DNA of 64,000 nucleotides, taken from NCBI GenBank assembly GCA_947579605.1, contig OX388314.1, positions 6,944,001-7,008,000 of the forward strand, written 5' to 3'. Positions 23,016 to 34,852 of the stretch are shown one piece after another; the first letter of the stretch is position 1, and each line of letters opens with the position of its first letter. Made by a program: the position numbers and the translations under genes. The notes beneath the pieces were generated by a model. It ran no database searches and was not told the origin of the DNA. It saw nothing but the letters and a program-made list of their open reading frames with translations. This DNA is from Athripsodes cinereus (lineage: Eukaryota; Arthropoda; Insecta; Trichoptera; Leptoceridae).

Positions 23016-23746
23016 GAAATGATGTTTTGTGATGAATGTGTAATTGCAATAAACCTTAAAGGGCCCCTTTTGCAAAAACGATGAAACATTCAATTTTCAA
23101 CAAGTTTGGTACACAAACTCTCAAAACTTGTTGACCCTACGAACATTTTCATTTGATGAAATATGAAAACAAATATTGATTACCAAGATCAAATTTTAAA
23201 TTTAAAAAAAAACTTGATTTTAGCTTCATAGTATTCGTTTATAAAAAGCATATTTCTAAAAATCAAATTCGGGGGTGTGTTTGGTACATAAATGCACGAG
23301 AATCCTACAAATTTTCATATATTTTTTTTTTAATATTACGAATACTTATGGCCGGTCTCAATAACATAACCGAGTTAGCCTTGTCAACGCGATCCGAGAT
23401 AGAATTCCAATTTGTATCGTTCTTCGACCCGCGTCTCAATAAAGAAAAAGTACGTGGCCAGAGATAGATAGGGTTCCTATCGCTGTTCCCTCCAATTGCC
23501 GATGCGATTGATATCCGCATCATATTATAATTACGAATGTTTGGAGTCAAAAAACTTTACAAAGTTTAATTTATCGACCGACGGTTCTTAGTGGAAGTTC
23601 ATTTTAATAATTTTTAAAATGAAACACGATATTATAGTTATTCCACTATTGAATTTATTTATTTTTGCAAGCCGACTCGCGAAAATAAATAAAGTCAATA
23701 GTGGAATACTTATATTTCGTGTTTCATTTAAAAAAATATTAAAACT

Positions 23747-23935
23747 ACTACTACTACTACTATACCATCACGGCATATCCCACGAGTGGGGTAGCCAGCA
23801 GACCAGCTGCATATAAAACATGCAAGCTGTCTTCTCCGTGCCAATATACAATAAAGACATTCAGGATGGGTGGCAAACCTCATCGCCGAATTAAAGATGT
23901 AAAATGTCTTATTTTTCGAAACACAATAAACATAA
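23747..23935 (-). mobile_element. Family-A copy A8 (5'-truncated)
   Basis: (CTA)n, CCATCACGGCATATCCCACG through AAAATGTCTTATTTTTCGAA. It stops at the CACC box, so the CCCGTGGAG end is missing. Confidence 0.78.
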
Positions 23936-24412
23936 TAAACCTCTGGGGTTAAATTTGATTATGAAACGTTTTGAGTGAAAAAGTTGATCATAAAATATCT
24001 TAGATGTATATCTTGTATATTTTGGAGAAAATATCTTGGACATTAATATATTTTGAACGCCAAAAATTTATGATTAAGATATTTGGAGTGCTAACAAAGT
24101 CAATCATAGAAAGATTTAGTTTTAAGTTATGTCGATCATTAAAATATCTTAGGTGTGAAAGTTGGCTTTTTAGTTGCAATGGGGATTAAATTGATTATCA
24201 GGTTTATTGCAATGTCACTGGTTGGGAGTTGTATACAATCTACAAGATAAATATCTTTCTATAACAGTACCTCTCTACAATATAGTATAATAATTATATA
24301 GATTGTATTCATATTGTCTTGTGTATTTGTAAAATATTAAAAAACTTTACTAATACCACTAAAAATGATTATATGCGCGACCAAGGTTTTAAGAAACACG
24401 ATGTTTTGCCAT

Positions 24413-24665
24413 ATACATTATACTACCATACCCTCACGGCCCTCACGCCGTGTCCCAAGTGTGGTAGGCCGATAGAACGGAACGCCAAACATATCTATCT
24501 TTACACACTTCCTTCGCTTCTTCCACATTCATACAGTTTCTCATACACGCACGTCGGTTCCTCTGACTGAACACGCGGCCGTCCTTGAGAATTTGATCCA
24601 CGTGGTTCTCGGACGCCCGCGCTTGCTCACACCCTTTCTTTCAAACAAGTATATCCTTTTTGTCA
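24413..24665 (-). mobile_element. LINE stub type R, copy 4
   Basis: In + reading the segment runs from CCCTCACGCCGTGTCCCAAG through AACGGAACGCCAAACATATC and TTCTCATACACGCACGTCGG to GGTTCTCGGACGCCCGCGC. It is the reverse complement of copy 1, including the 3' tail that copy 1 has only in part. It has an ~8-nt gap where the others read the W-L-N-H codons. Confidence 0.7.
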
Positions 24666-25047
24666 TTGCCATATACTTATATCGCTATTAAAAAATAGGT
24701 GTTGATGGTAGAAGGGTGAAAATTTAGTGCTGTATGTATTTTTTAATGACTCGCCATATAAAAAATAAAAATATAAAATTTGTCCAAAAAATAAAATAAA
24801 AAAATTCGGGGTGAACCACACTTAGCTTTTAATGATATGAAAAATAGATGTTGGCCGATTCTCAGATCTAACCGATAAGCACACAAAATTTCATCAAAAT
24901 ATGCCCAGTCGTTTCGGAGGAATATGGTAACAAACGCTGTGACATGAGAATTTTATATATAATCAAAATTTACTCCAGCTTTGAATAATTCTTAATCGCT
25001 TTCGTCGCTTGAAAACATTTTTTTACTTTACCACAACCTCTTAAAGT

Positions 25048-25145
25048 CAATGAATCGCTAGTGACTGGTTGCAGAAAGCCCAGGACAGAGATGCCTGAGA
25101 TATGTGGGAGGCTTATGTTCAGCAGTGGACAGGAATAGCTGCATA
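25048..25145 (+). mobile_element. RTE-type LINE 3' end (DWLQKAQDRDA ... EAYVQQW)
   Basis: The + frame encodes DWLQKAQDRDA, a stop codon, then DMWEAYVQQWTGIAA and a stop. The 'A-x-D-R-x-x-W ... E-A-Y-V-Q-Q-W-T' ending is characteristic of RTE LINEs common in moths. The internal TGA (one base from TGG, the expected Trp) marks it as dead. Confidence 0.75.
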
Positions 25146-26098
25146 AACTCCACTTTCAAACGGAACTTATCTGTCAAAGTCCGGGGATAACAAAACCATA
25201 CAAAAATTTGTCACCTTGGATACGACAAATAACTAGAGATAGGATATTGAAACGCATTTTCGTTGATTTCCATACATTATATAACTCGCAGCACTCCGAG
25301 AGGTAGATAGAGAATTTGGATAGCGATTCTATCTCAGCTATGTTTATTGAAACGGAAAAACGTAAAGATAGATCGATTTTTAACAAAAGTTCGGAGATAG
25401 ATCGCTTATTGAGACCGGCCGTTAGATACTTATTACAATTATAGAACAAATAAATTACATTTTTTTTGTGTTTTTTGATGGATATTGACCGATTTAAAAA
25501 ATATTTTTTTTGATAAAATTTCTCATATTTTGGAACCAAAAATCACCACATGAACTCGATTTTTTGTATAGGTACCTACTAAAAAAGTTTGCTAAAATCT
25601 ATAGTATTTATATGCTTGATAGGATGAATAAAAAATATATTTATTTTACAAATAATTTGTATTTTGATATAACAAAGAGTACCTTATGTATCTCGTCAGT
25701 CTGCGATTTATTTATTTTTTAGTAAAAAGCTAATATTGGTAATAAATATTTGTTTTTTTTATTTTATCAAATCAATATGTTCGCAAGGGTCAACAAGTTT
25801 TGGCAGTTTTTCTATAAAAATTGTTGAAAATTTAATATTTTACCGCTTTTGCTAAACGGGGCCCATCTCCTTCCTCCTCCTCCCCCAGGCTAAACATCTC
25901 CAAAATTAGCAAAATATTTATTGTTATTGACAAAGTCACACCAAAGTATTGGAAATGTCCACAACATGAATTATATAGCACCGCTCTATTGATGAGATTA
26001 CAATTGTAACAATTGTAATTTGATTTTTAATAGTTATTATAAACTCTCACCAGGCCAAATAAACAGTAACCATATTATTTTTTATACAGTATATAATT

Positions 26099-26270
26099 TT
26101 TAAGATGGAGCGACCAAATTAAGGAGGCCACACAGAGCTCACTTCACGGGGCCTTACACATGGCAGAGGATCGCTCAACATGGAGACAGATGGTCTACAG
26201 AACGAGGCATGATGGTCACGATCCTCAGGATTGAGGGACCGACAGAAATGATGATGATGAATGATGATAT
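26099..26270 (+). mobile_element. LINE C-terminus ending in GHDPQD with (ATG)n tail
   Basis: The + frame encodes RWSDQIKEATQSSLHGALHM, then AEDRSTWRQMVYRTRHDGHD, PQD and a stop. This is the ending of a widespread insect LINE class (R-W-x-D-x-I ... D-R-x-x-W-R ... G-H-D-P-Q). An ATGATGATGAATGATGAT tail follows. The ~45-codon frame is open, so this is a fairly young truncated copy. Confidence 0.78.
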
Positions 26271-26280
26271 AATTTTTTTT

Positions 26281-26432
26281 TCATTTTTCCTGCTAAGATC
26301 GCCTTGGCCAAAAGCTGTTATGGTCTCAGCGCAGGGTGAAATTTTTAGAATAATAATAATAATATACTGTACCTAATGACATATAAAAGGCTTACGCCGT
26401 AAATGTAAAATAATTAAATAAATAAATACTTG
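26281..26432 (+). repeat. Retroelement 3' ends: (TAA)n-tailed fragment followed by the GGCTTACGCCGT end
   Basis: GATCGCCTTGGCCAAAAGC to (AATAAT)n at 26345-26360 looks like one 3' end. ATATAAAAGGCTTACGCCGT with an AATAAATAAATA tail follows as copy 2 of the CACGCCGT terminus. Confidence 0.5.
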
Positions 26433-27324
26433 ACACACTATGTAGGTATGCTGATATTTAAACCTCCTACCCAGTGACCTTAACTATATGTAAAGCCTTC
26501 GACAAACTTAGTTGTGAAGCTTTTTGATGGTTTTCTAAAATTCTGAAGGACTTTTGAAACTCTCTTGAGATGCCAACGCGCTGATGTCACTATTCTGAAT
26601 AATACTGTGTACTCGTACTTACCAGAACTTTCGGGAAGAATAGAAGTGCAAAGTAGTCTGAACATATTTCACATTATGAGATATACGTACGTTAAATATG
26701 AGTCGGATACTTAAATTTTCTATCAACATCTTCAAAAGTCGATAGAAGAAAAGTATTGTGGCTTCGCAACTTGAAATTGGATACCATATTTAACAACCAC
26801 TTTAACAGTTATCAAAATTTTATCAAGTGAATATAAAGTTGTTTATAAATATAATTGTGTGTGTATTCAATCGAGTGTATAAAATTAACGTAAAAAATTT
26901 CGACTAAGAAAACACATCGTAATTTTTATTAATTAACTCAAGGCCCATTTAGTATATTCATTAGTTCCAAGTTCTTTTCTCCAAGATCTTTTGAATTCCA
27001 TCTATTCAAAATAATAAGACCTAGATTGATTAATATTGTGTCTCGATAGTTTTCAAAAATTCCATCATGTGAAAACAAGGCTACACTGATAAATATTGCA
27101 AAAATAATTTTAAAAACATTATTTTCTAAAAAATAAGCAAAGAAATAATGAGAAAAGGAATAAATGTTTCTTTTATTGTTTTAAAGCCATGACATTACAG
27201 CAGAGAGTGGAGTGTAGTATTCTGGTGGAGCACTTTCTGAAGCCTTAAGAAAATTTTCTGGTGACTCACGATAGACTGGCTAGATTCGTAACTAACAGAC
27301 AACTATTTATTGCTACGGACGGAT

Positions 27325-27430
27325 GACCAACAGTGTTATATCGCCTAAGATCTGGAACCCTGTGCCTACCAGCTAGCAGAGCGGATCCTTCGAGGATTTC
27401 AAAAGAGAATAAAAGGTTATTAAACCCACA
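27325..27430 (+). mobile_element. Possible LINE C-terminal remnant
   Basis: The frame IWNPVPTS, a stop, then QSGSFEDFKRE resembles the 'W-N-x-L-P ... S-F-x-x-F-K-x' ending of CR1-type LINEs. It is short and has stops. No tail is obvious. Confidence 0.35.
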
Positions 27431-27608
27431 AGAATTCTCGTTGGTTGATGATTAAGGACTAAGGTGATAAACTTATTTTGATATATATTTATTTAAATGA
27501 ATATTTTTTATTGTCGTTTATGAATACTTACAATTTATATTTAGATAAAGTTCTGAACACGGCCGTTAAAATGTTTATTATTTTTTATGTATGATGAAGA
27601 TTATCAAA

Positions 27609-27865
27609 TTATCCCGTGGAGCACCCGGTAAAGAATTGGTCTCCCACTCTTCTGCGTAAGTTTTCGAGTGTCCTGTAAAAGGCAGGTGTTCGAAAAAATT
27701 AAGACATTTTACTTCTTAAATTCAGCGATGAGGCTTGCCACCCATCCTGAATGTCTTGATTTTATATTGGCACGAAGAGGACAGTTTGCATGTTTCTTAC
27801 ATGCAGCTGATCTGCTGGTTACCCCACTTGTGGGATATGCCGTGATGGTATAGTAGTAGTAGTAG
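27609..27865 (+). mobile_element. Family-A retroposon, full length with target-site duplication, copy A9
   Basis: This complete copy is bordered by AAGATTATCAAA at 27597-27608 and 27866-27877 (13 bp counting the preceding G). It therefore moved by target-primed reverse transcription, and the element runs from about TTATCCCGTGG to the (TAG)n end. It is the best copy for defining ends. Confidence 0.9.
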
Positions 27866-28676
27866 AAGATTATCAAAATTTCAACTAATCGGGTAGGTAT
27901 TTTTATTTATTTCTTTACCGAACATTGATTAAAAGCAAATTTACACAAAAATATATTCAAATAAAATACATTCATACAAACAGTATACAGAGGGCGAGTT
28001 TATCGCAGAGGCGCGATTTCTTCCATCGGATTGTATCGGTCTACGACGCAAATCCCAACAATATGTAAATCGCGTTTCAAGAAATTTCAGCAAAGAATAT
28101 AATAGAATAGAGGTATGTAGATAGTTGAATGTCTAAAAATATTTAAATAATTCATGTTGGCGACTGAATATCTATGATAGGTTTTACTATTTGAACTACT
28201 GCCATTATTATATTTGAATTAGGGTGTAAAAGTTTAACGAACATCCAACATTCATCCACCAGATATTTCAACTACCTACTTTGTGCCATGATATATGAGG
28301 CATGAAAAAAAGTTTTTGAATTATGTATTTTTATCAGAACTACATTAACCTTAGGTTTTTTATATATATATTTTTTACAAGTATCAGTTACAGCAAAAAT
28401 ATTCAATAGAAAAAAATATATGGCATAGAGTGAATGACCACCATAAATGTGTTTTAAAATTTATGGTATAAAATTTGGTTCCATTAGTATTATAGTTCTG
28501 CCTTAGTATGATCAGTTGTTCTGAAACGAGTTTATTATTTTACTAAAAACTAAATGAAAACGACGCTACTACATATAGCGACACGTGTGTACTTTCGTTG
28601 TGTACTCTGATCCATTATTGAACAATTTTTCAAAGAAGAATCTGAGTTCAAAAAAAACCCAAAGGCATTCCCAAAC

Positions 28677-29070
28677 ACTACTACTACCACTAATCACGTC
28701 ATATCCCACAAGTGGGTAATCCAGCAGACCTGAGGCCAGAGTCAACAACACACTTTCGTCTCACGTTCCCGCTCCGTTAGCGTTCGGGTGCAGACGATGT
28801 TGCAAGCAAGTGTCAATTTCGTTGCTAAGATACACAATAGTTACGAAAATTAACACTTTGGCGCAACATCGTCTGCACCCGAACGCTAACGGAGCGGGAA
28901 CGTGACGCGAAAGTGTGTTATTTACTCAGGCCTCAGATGCATATAATAAACGTGCAAGCTGTCTTCGCTGTGCCAATATAAAATCAAGACATTCAGGATG
29001 GGTGGCAAACCTCATCGCTGCATTTAAGATGTGAAAGTGGCATTCCCAAACACCTTCACAGTAAAAAAAA
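28677..29070 (-). mobile_element. Family-A copy A10, interrupted by a fold-back MITE
   Basis: The family-A sequence is at 28677-28730 and 28936-29070. The fold-back element sits at 28731-28935, inside the CCAGCAGACC-AGCTGCAT box. Confidence 0.78.
28731..28935. mobile_element. Fold-back MITE (type F), copy 1, inside a family-A retroposon
   Basis: This 205-bp element is almost wholly an inverted repeat. Arms of ~75 bp begin TGAGGCC.GAGTCA and include a run from GTCACGTTCCCGCTCCGTTA through GCGTTCGGGTGCAGACGATG that pairs perfectly with the other arm. The loop region reads AATTTCGTTGCTAAGATACA then CAATAGTTACGAAAATT. GC-rich arms stand out in this AT-rich DNA. No ORF. Confidence 0.85.
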
Positions 29071-32000
29071 AATTGCTTGTGTTGTGAAGGCAAAGCAGGT
29101 AGACAGCGGATTACATCGGACCCGTGCTCTTGATTAAAAGTCTAGGCTATATATTTTTTTTTATTAAAGATGAAAAACATTAAGAAAAATGTAATTTTAT
29201 TATATCCAAACATTAGAAATTTTTTCATGATGCTAATAATACAAGCAATACAAACAAATTGAACAAAACAAGATCAGGAAAGCATTTCTTACAAGTCAAT
29301 ACACCGAATCTACTTATGTGTTCTTACGTTTCAATCTGATGAACGACCGATTTCGCTCTCAGATAATAGAAAAGATAGTCGAACACATTCACTCATAATC
29401 GATTCACCAGTTTTAGTTGAAAACATTACTTATACTTATAATCTATATTTTATAATAATTTAAAACACAGCAACAATTACACACAACGAACAATTGAAAT
29501 CGACATTAATTATTGATCCGACAATTAACGAATTACCCCTTACTCTAACTCTGATAACAAGAAGAAATAGATGTATGCAATTAATGAGAACAACATACCC
29601 AAAGCCTATATAATTCTAGTAATATTATCAACTTTATAGACAAATTGAACGTTTCACTTGTCACCATTATCCTTGGTATCCCAATAAAATACCACAATAC
29701 AGATCTACCATAATTTATCAACATCTGGTTAAGAGACTAATGAAATCGACCGATAACAATCGAAAAGCGTTTAAATATAGAAAATGAAATTCTTGTTGAT
29801 AAGTGTGTTCAGACGGTTCAATCACTTGACGATTTTCCAGTTCTCCGATCAATATCGATTCATCTGAAATTACTGTACGAGTGGGTATACAACGAAACAA
29901 CAATGCTCGCTCTTTGATACCAATTTGTTTTTATTAGTTGTTATATTGTTTGTTACCAAAGTATAAGTAAGTTAATTATTTCACTTTGCTACGTACTACA
30001 CTTTGTCGTTTCGATTTCTTGTTTGTATGGCTTTTTATAAATTAGTATCTTCAATTATTATTAATATTGTTGTGTAGGTACTTTTACAAAGTTCAGATTG
30101 AGAAACATGATATTATAATAATGTGCTGTTGAAATTCTTGAACTTTTCGACGTTGTGTAATTTTCATGTAGAAGAAAATTATAAATGAAAACTTCTATAT
30201 TGTGGTTTTGTTAGGACGCACGCAGATTAGAAGGAGAATTTAATCGTCATACGTATATCTACGTACGATTTTTTTACGTTTAGCATTTTGTTTACGTTTC
30301 TGTCCGTGTGTTTATAAGTTTTTCTGTTGACGCAAAATGAATTTCCATAGTCTTGATAATTTTTTGAACGCCAGCACAATGAGTAATATTCTTGTATCTC
30401 GAAAATAAAATAAGTTGAAAGTGAAATGATTGCAACCTGCGATCTCTTCAAACGAAATCCAAAACTCTACCGTCATTTTACCGAACGTCTCATTTTGCTT
30501 AATATTTTCATTTCTATTACAGATTGCACTTCATTATTTGTATTTGTGATAACACAATTGATAGATTTCATTTAACTGATCCTTTTGATACTTAATTGTT
30601 AGTATTGTATTAATAATTTAGTGATATTGTTTGTTTTGTAGTCAATGTACAATAAGGAATAAATAAATAAATATTCAAGTCGTATTATATGTAAGGGCTG
30701 ATATCAGATAGGTACGTATACGCCAAATGAACACGTCTTCTATGTAAGAACTCAAGTATCTATCAATTACGATTTGTCTGAAACTGTTTGACTTGAATAA
30801 AATCGTACAAAAACTTTTTTTCAATGTGCGCTTGGCTTTATACGTTTGATTACTTTCATGTTCGGTACAACTTATTGTAAACAAACTTGTTTAAATTGTT
30901 ATTTATGTGAAACAACTAAAAAAGGGGGATGTTGTGTGAGTAGAAATACTATTATTTGACGTCAGACATCTGAAATATTAGTGTAGCCTTCTTTATTCAT
31001 TTGCTCTCAATCTTTTGAATTATATTATGAAACGTAAAATATTATATTTACTAAACAGAATTTACTTTGTACCATAACAAGTAGTAATGTTACCTACTTG
31101 TTCATTTGACATTTATTCCACCCCAAGTTACAAAATTTATATTCTTGACTTCTTTTAGAATATCATAAATAATGTACCTACTGTTTGGTGCGATGTTTGC
31201 TTTATTCGATATATGTTAGTAGTACTTGTAAAAGAAACCTTGAAAGGTTTAATTCAAAATGTTATATGTTAACAACAGTTATCAAGAAATAAATATTTTC
31301 TTCAATTTCTTTACATTAATTTTGTTATTATTTTTATTATAGATATGTACCTACAGTACTTACGTTTTTTGATTTCTTCAATTTATTTTAAGGGTATATA
31401 CCCAAAAAATGTGATTTTAGAGTCAATTCAGTAATTTGTAAACACTCCACGAAAAAAATATATCATTATAATTTTATTTGAAAAGGAAATTTTTGTATAT
31501 TTTGTGCGATTTCAGAAATAAAAAGTGAATCATTTATAATCAAAAGTTGTTCAACGTCATCCATGAAATTATATAAACCATGATCCGAATGAATTGGATA
31601 TTCAAAGAAAACGAGTCTATACATTAATTCAAATTTACAGTTTTAATATTGGCAAAACCAAACCTGTAAATGTGAGAAGCCACAATACACTATCCTAGAC
31701 ACATTCTACAAATTATTGAAATACTTGTATTTTCGTTTTATTTTTATAACAAATATCATTTCCGTTTTCAGGACTTCGTTAAACTTATAGAACAAGTCTT
31801 GTGATATTATAAAGTTATATGCTGAAATTAGGGTAACTTGTCTTCACCACTATGCCATCACTAGTGGTGGCTCTGTTTCATATTTCAACTTAAAGGCATC
31901 ATTTCACTCACTTTTTTATCCCGCAAAACTCGTGAATAGCGACCTGTCAACTGTAACATAAATTCTGTGTTATGAGAAATCAACTTTACTCATTTTTTTC

Positions 32001-32472
32001 TAGAACAGAGTACATTACAATTCAGAGCTTTTTTATATCTCGAAACAGATAATATTGAGAATAAATAGTAATATTTGTCAATGATAATAAAATTGCGCAT
32101 CTCTGAACAATGTCTCGTCGTTAGGATGCCTAGAAGCAAATTTGCACAAGAATCTAGTTCATTAGTTTGATATTGGTAATAATATCTAGCTAATAATTGT
32201 CCTAGGAGGAACAACTATATTAACTAAAATGTTAGGGTGAGAGTTCGTACATATTAAAAGTATATCTATATGTATTACATAATTATGTACATAGCTAGTG
32301 ATTTACCGCTTTTGCAATATTCATATATGTGTAAATTATAACATGTTCTCGTATGTAGTACTACTATCATAAATTATTAACTTTTGAGTTAGTTAACCGG
32401 TACATTATGTTAGGCTGCTAAGGATGTAGTTTTCACTAAACATTGATTGATTTGCGACAACATTCTTTGGGT
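29071..32472. other. AT-rich DNA without recognised features
   Basis: Several 60-75 codon frames on the minus strand lack motifs. No inverted or tandem structure was seen. Confidence 0.5.
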
Positions 32473-32683
32473 TAACAATTCGTCGGTTAAATGGAAAAAT
32501 AATTTTCAATCATTTCACATAACATAATGTCTACATTAACATTTAATCGGCGATTTGTTAATGTGAAATGATAGTTAAAATATATTAATTAATAAAATTA
32601 AAAAAAAAAACTTTAGGTGAATGTACTGTCAAATTTGTTAATTTTGAATAATGTCACTTTTCTATTTAACCGACGAATTATTA
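32473..32683. mobile_element. TIR MITE, 211 bp
   Basis: TAACAATTCGTCGGTTAAAT and the inverted right end TAATAATTCGTCGGTTAAAT differ at one base, and the pairing runs on through GAAAA. Inside are a second inverted pair (CATTTCACATAACA / AATGTGAAATG) and an A10 run. No target duplication is sure. Confidence 0.7.
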
Positions 32684-32734
32684 CAACGTCAATGTTTCAG
32701 AAAAGATCTTCTTGGTCTCCAGAATAGAATACAG

Positions 32735-32960
32735 CTCCCACTCTCTTCTGTAAGTTTTGAGTGTCCCGTAAATGCCAGATACTCGTATACATAAAACATC
32801 ACGTAATGTCTAACATATTTAATCACTTCAACTCACCAATGAGGTACCTATTGTATTCATTACAAATGTCTTATTTTTGGCTCAAAGTGGATGCTCTGTA
32901 TACTTATTATGTGAGGTTTATCTACTGGCTACCTCATTTGTAGGATGCCGTGATGGTAAA
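32735..32960 (+). mobile_element. Family-A copy A11, strongly diverged
   Basis: CTCCCACTCTCTTCTGTAAG, TTTTGAGTGTCCCGTAAATG, and the end TACTGGCTACCTCATTTGTA-GGATGCCGTGATGGTA keep the family order. Confidence 0.6.
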
Positions 32961-33492
32961 GATAGATTGTGAAAAATATAAGTGTCTGCATATATTGGTA
33001 TATTTTTTAATATATGCAAGTTTCATGTACAGTTGTTTTCGACTGAATACCTTTCATTATTTGATCTTATTCACACCTTTTCAATAAGAACTTAGAAACA
33101 AATAAAAACCCGCAATCAAAAGAAGACTGATTACTCTTCGCTAAAAAGAAAATAAATGAGGAAATAAACGAAGTTGATTTGACCCATTTACATGCATACA
33201 ATAAACTTAGCTTAAGTCGTTTTAGCGCTTTTCGACACATATCGTTTGAGATACTTAAACGTTTAGTACCTATAAGTAATACAGTAATGTTCTTAATTTT
33301 ATTCGTACAAACTTACCTACTATAAATCTAACAAACCACTATTGGTACCCAACACTAACAAAGTTATCACTTATAAAATACAAGAACCCATCTCCATATC
33401 CTTTGTTTCATACTTACACCTAATAACTTTATCAAGCACGAAAACATAATTTTAAAAAGTAAATAATAATAAAGGTACCTGAGCTCGTTTAA

Positions 33493-33685
33493 TAATAATA
33501 ATAATAACTAGACATTTTTTTAAGATGCGCCGTTTTGTGGAAAACATCCGCAAGGACCCATTCAAGAATAATAACACCTACTGAACAATATAGGGTCTTA
33601 AACTCTGCTTTGAACATCTCCACACTCTCCAGAGTTCGCAAACCATAGGGAAGTTTCAAAGCAACGGACCAAGCATGCAGAAGAA
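33493..33685 (-). mobile_element. CR1/L2-type LINE 3' end, type C, copy 2
   Basis: The 3' UTR is the same as in copy 1 (CCACAAAACGGCGCATCTTA) with a clean (TAT)n / (TAA)n tail. The coding end LRTLESVEMFKAEFKTL is still readable on the minus strand. It is truncated shortly upstream of the WN motif. Confidence 0.72.
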
Positions 33686-33837
33686 GATTTATATAATATG
33701 CATCTTTCTCTCTTACAGTATTTTACACACTTAGGGAGTCAGCTAACACACCTACTGTAATTATACCATTACATAATTTATAATAGTTTGAAAATATTTT
33801 TTTTTAATTTTTTACATAAAGAAGAAAAACCCTTAAG

Positions 33838-33932
33838 TTAAGACATTCTGGATGGATGGTATACCTCAAGGTCTCATTCTTGATGTTTTACGAATGCCTG
33901 CTTATTACATGACACTCGGGAACTTGTAGAAA
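33838..33932 (-). mobile_element. Family-A fragment A12
   Basis: AAGACATTCTGGATGGATGG to GACACTCGGGAACTTG. Middle part only. Confidence 0.5.
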
Positions 33933-34276
33933 AATTTATAAACCCAGATTCATATATTTTCAAAGTAATTTAAAATTTAAAGGTATAAATTATCTGATGA
34001 TTGTTTCAACTTCCATCTTGTTATATTTTCTTATCTAACATTTAAAGACTTATTCAGTTAACCAAGTGTTTTAGCGTTGAAAACGTAATTTCTCAACTTA
34101 CTTATACACCATATAAATAGTCTTGTTAAGTTGGAACATTCATTCTCTGTTTAATTTCCTCAACGCGCCGTCGTTGGTTAATGAATCGAGCTGTACATTG
34201 TACAATGTGAGAAAGTTACCTGGGAACTACGTAGTACTAAAACTCTTTCTCTCTATACTTACACAATTTCATTAAA

Positions 34277-34483
34277 TTGCGTGCCTTGTTCCTTTCCTCT
34301 TTATTTATCCCAATGAAAATGCAAATGACTTTTAAGCTCAGCATGCACACGATACTGACTATCGACACAAATGTCGACACACCAGTATCGATAGTGTCTA
34401 TTAAACAAGTAATTTTGGGTGTCACCCTTGATTCAGTAAGCGGAATAGCTATTAATCAACCGCAGCATTTACGAAAATGTTAG
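34277..34483 (+). mobile_element. Possible LINE reverse-transcriptase thumb fragment
   Basis: An open stretch includes IDTNVDTPVSIVSIKQVI followed by LGVTLDS. The L-G-V-x-L/F-D motif after a region of alternating hydrophobic residues is seen in the thumb of CR1/L2 reverse transcriptases. Support is weak; only the one motif fits. The same DNA contains a 10-12 bp inverted repeat (GACTATCGACA / TATCGATAGTGTC). Confidence 0.3.
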
Positions 34484-34624
34484 CACTCAACACAAATTTT
34501 ATCACTAAAGCCACGATGATAGATCGTTCTATAGAGCCAGTGTCCCGATATTTGTGTATATTTGATTAGCAAATTTGTTGGTTGTAAAATAAATAAATAA
34601 ATTGCGACTGGAATAGCGCGGATT

Positions 34625-34852
34625 GTACGTTTGTGTAACGTAACGTTTGTTTACCTTTGTGTAACGAAGTCCTGGGTTTGATTTCCGGCTAGAGCGTAAA
34701 AAGATGAATGGCCTTTTTTCAAATTATCTGTATATGTTTTTAGTGTATTGTATATTTATGTGTATCGTTGCATACAATAATACAAAATTATTGCTCATCA
34801 TACACGATTCATATCTTAGTTAGGATCAGATCGATTTTTATAAATAAAAAAA
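34625..34852 (+). mobile_element. tRNA-derived SINE, type T1, copy 3 (older)
   Basis: B box decayed to GGTTTGATTTCC (34675-34686), then CCTTTTTTCAAATTATCTG, CACGATTCATATCTTAGTTA and GATCAGATCGATTTTTATAA. The head is scrambled by a TGTAACG duplication (GTGTAACGTAACG...GTGTAACGAAG). Confidence 0.65.

Larger units (their letters stand above)
23349..25428. repeat. Pair of GGCCGGTCTCAATAA inverted ends 2.1 kb apart
   Basis: GGCCGGTCTCAATAA at 23352-23366 and its reverse complement at about 25411-25425. Next to each (inward) lies 200-280 bp of moderately GC-rich sequence with GAGATAGAAT-type words. ATACTTAT occurs just outside both. The interval also contains family-A copy A8 and LINE stubs. It may be one transposon broken up by later insertions, or two separate MITE halves. 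Confidence 0.4.

Noticed and set aside
34330..34405. Inverted repeat GACTATCGACA / TATCGATAGTGTC as a regulatory palindrome
   Set aside because: Short, imperfect, and within a possible LINE coding remnant; no partner sites.
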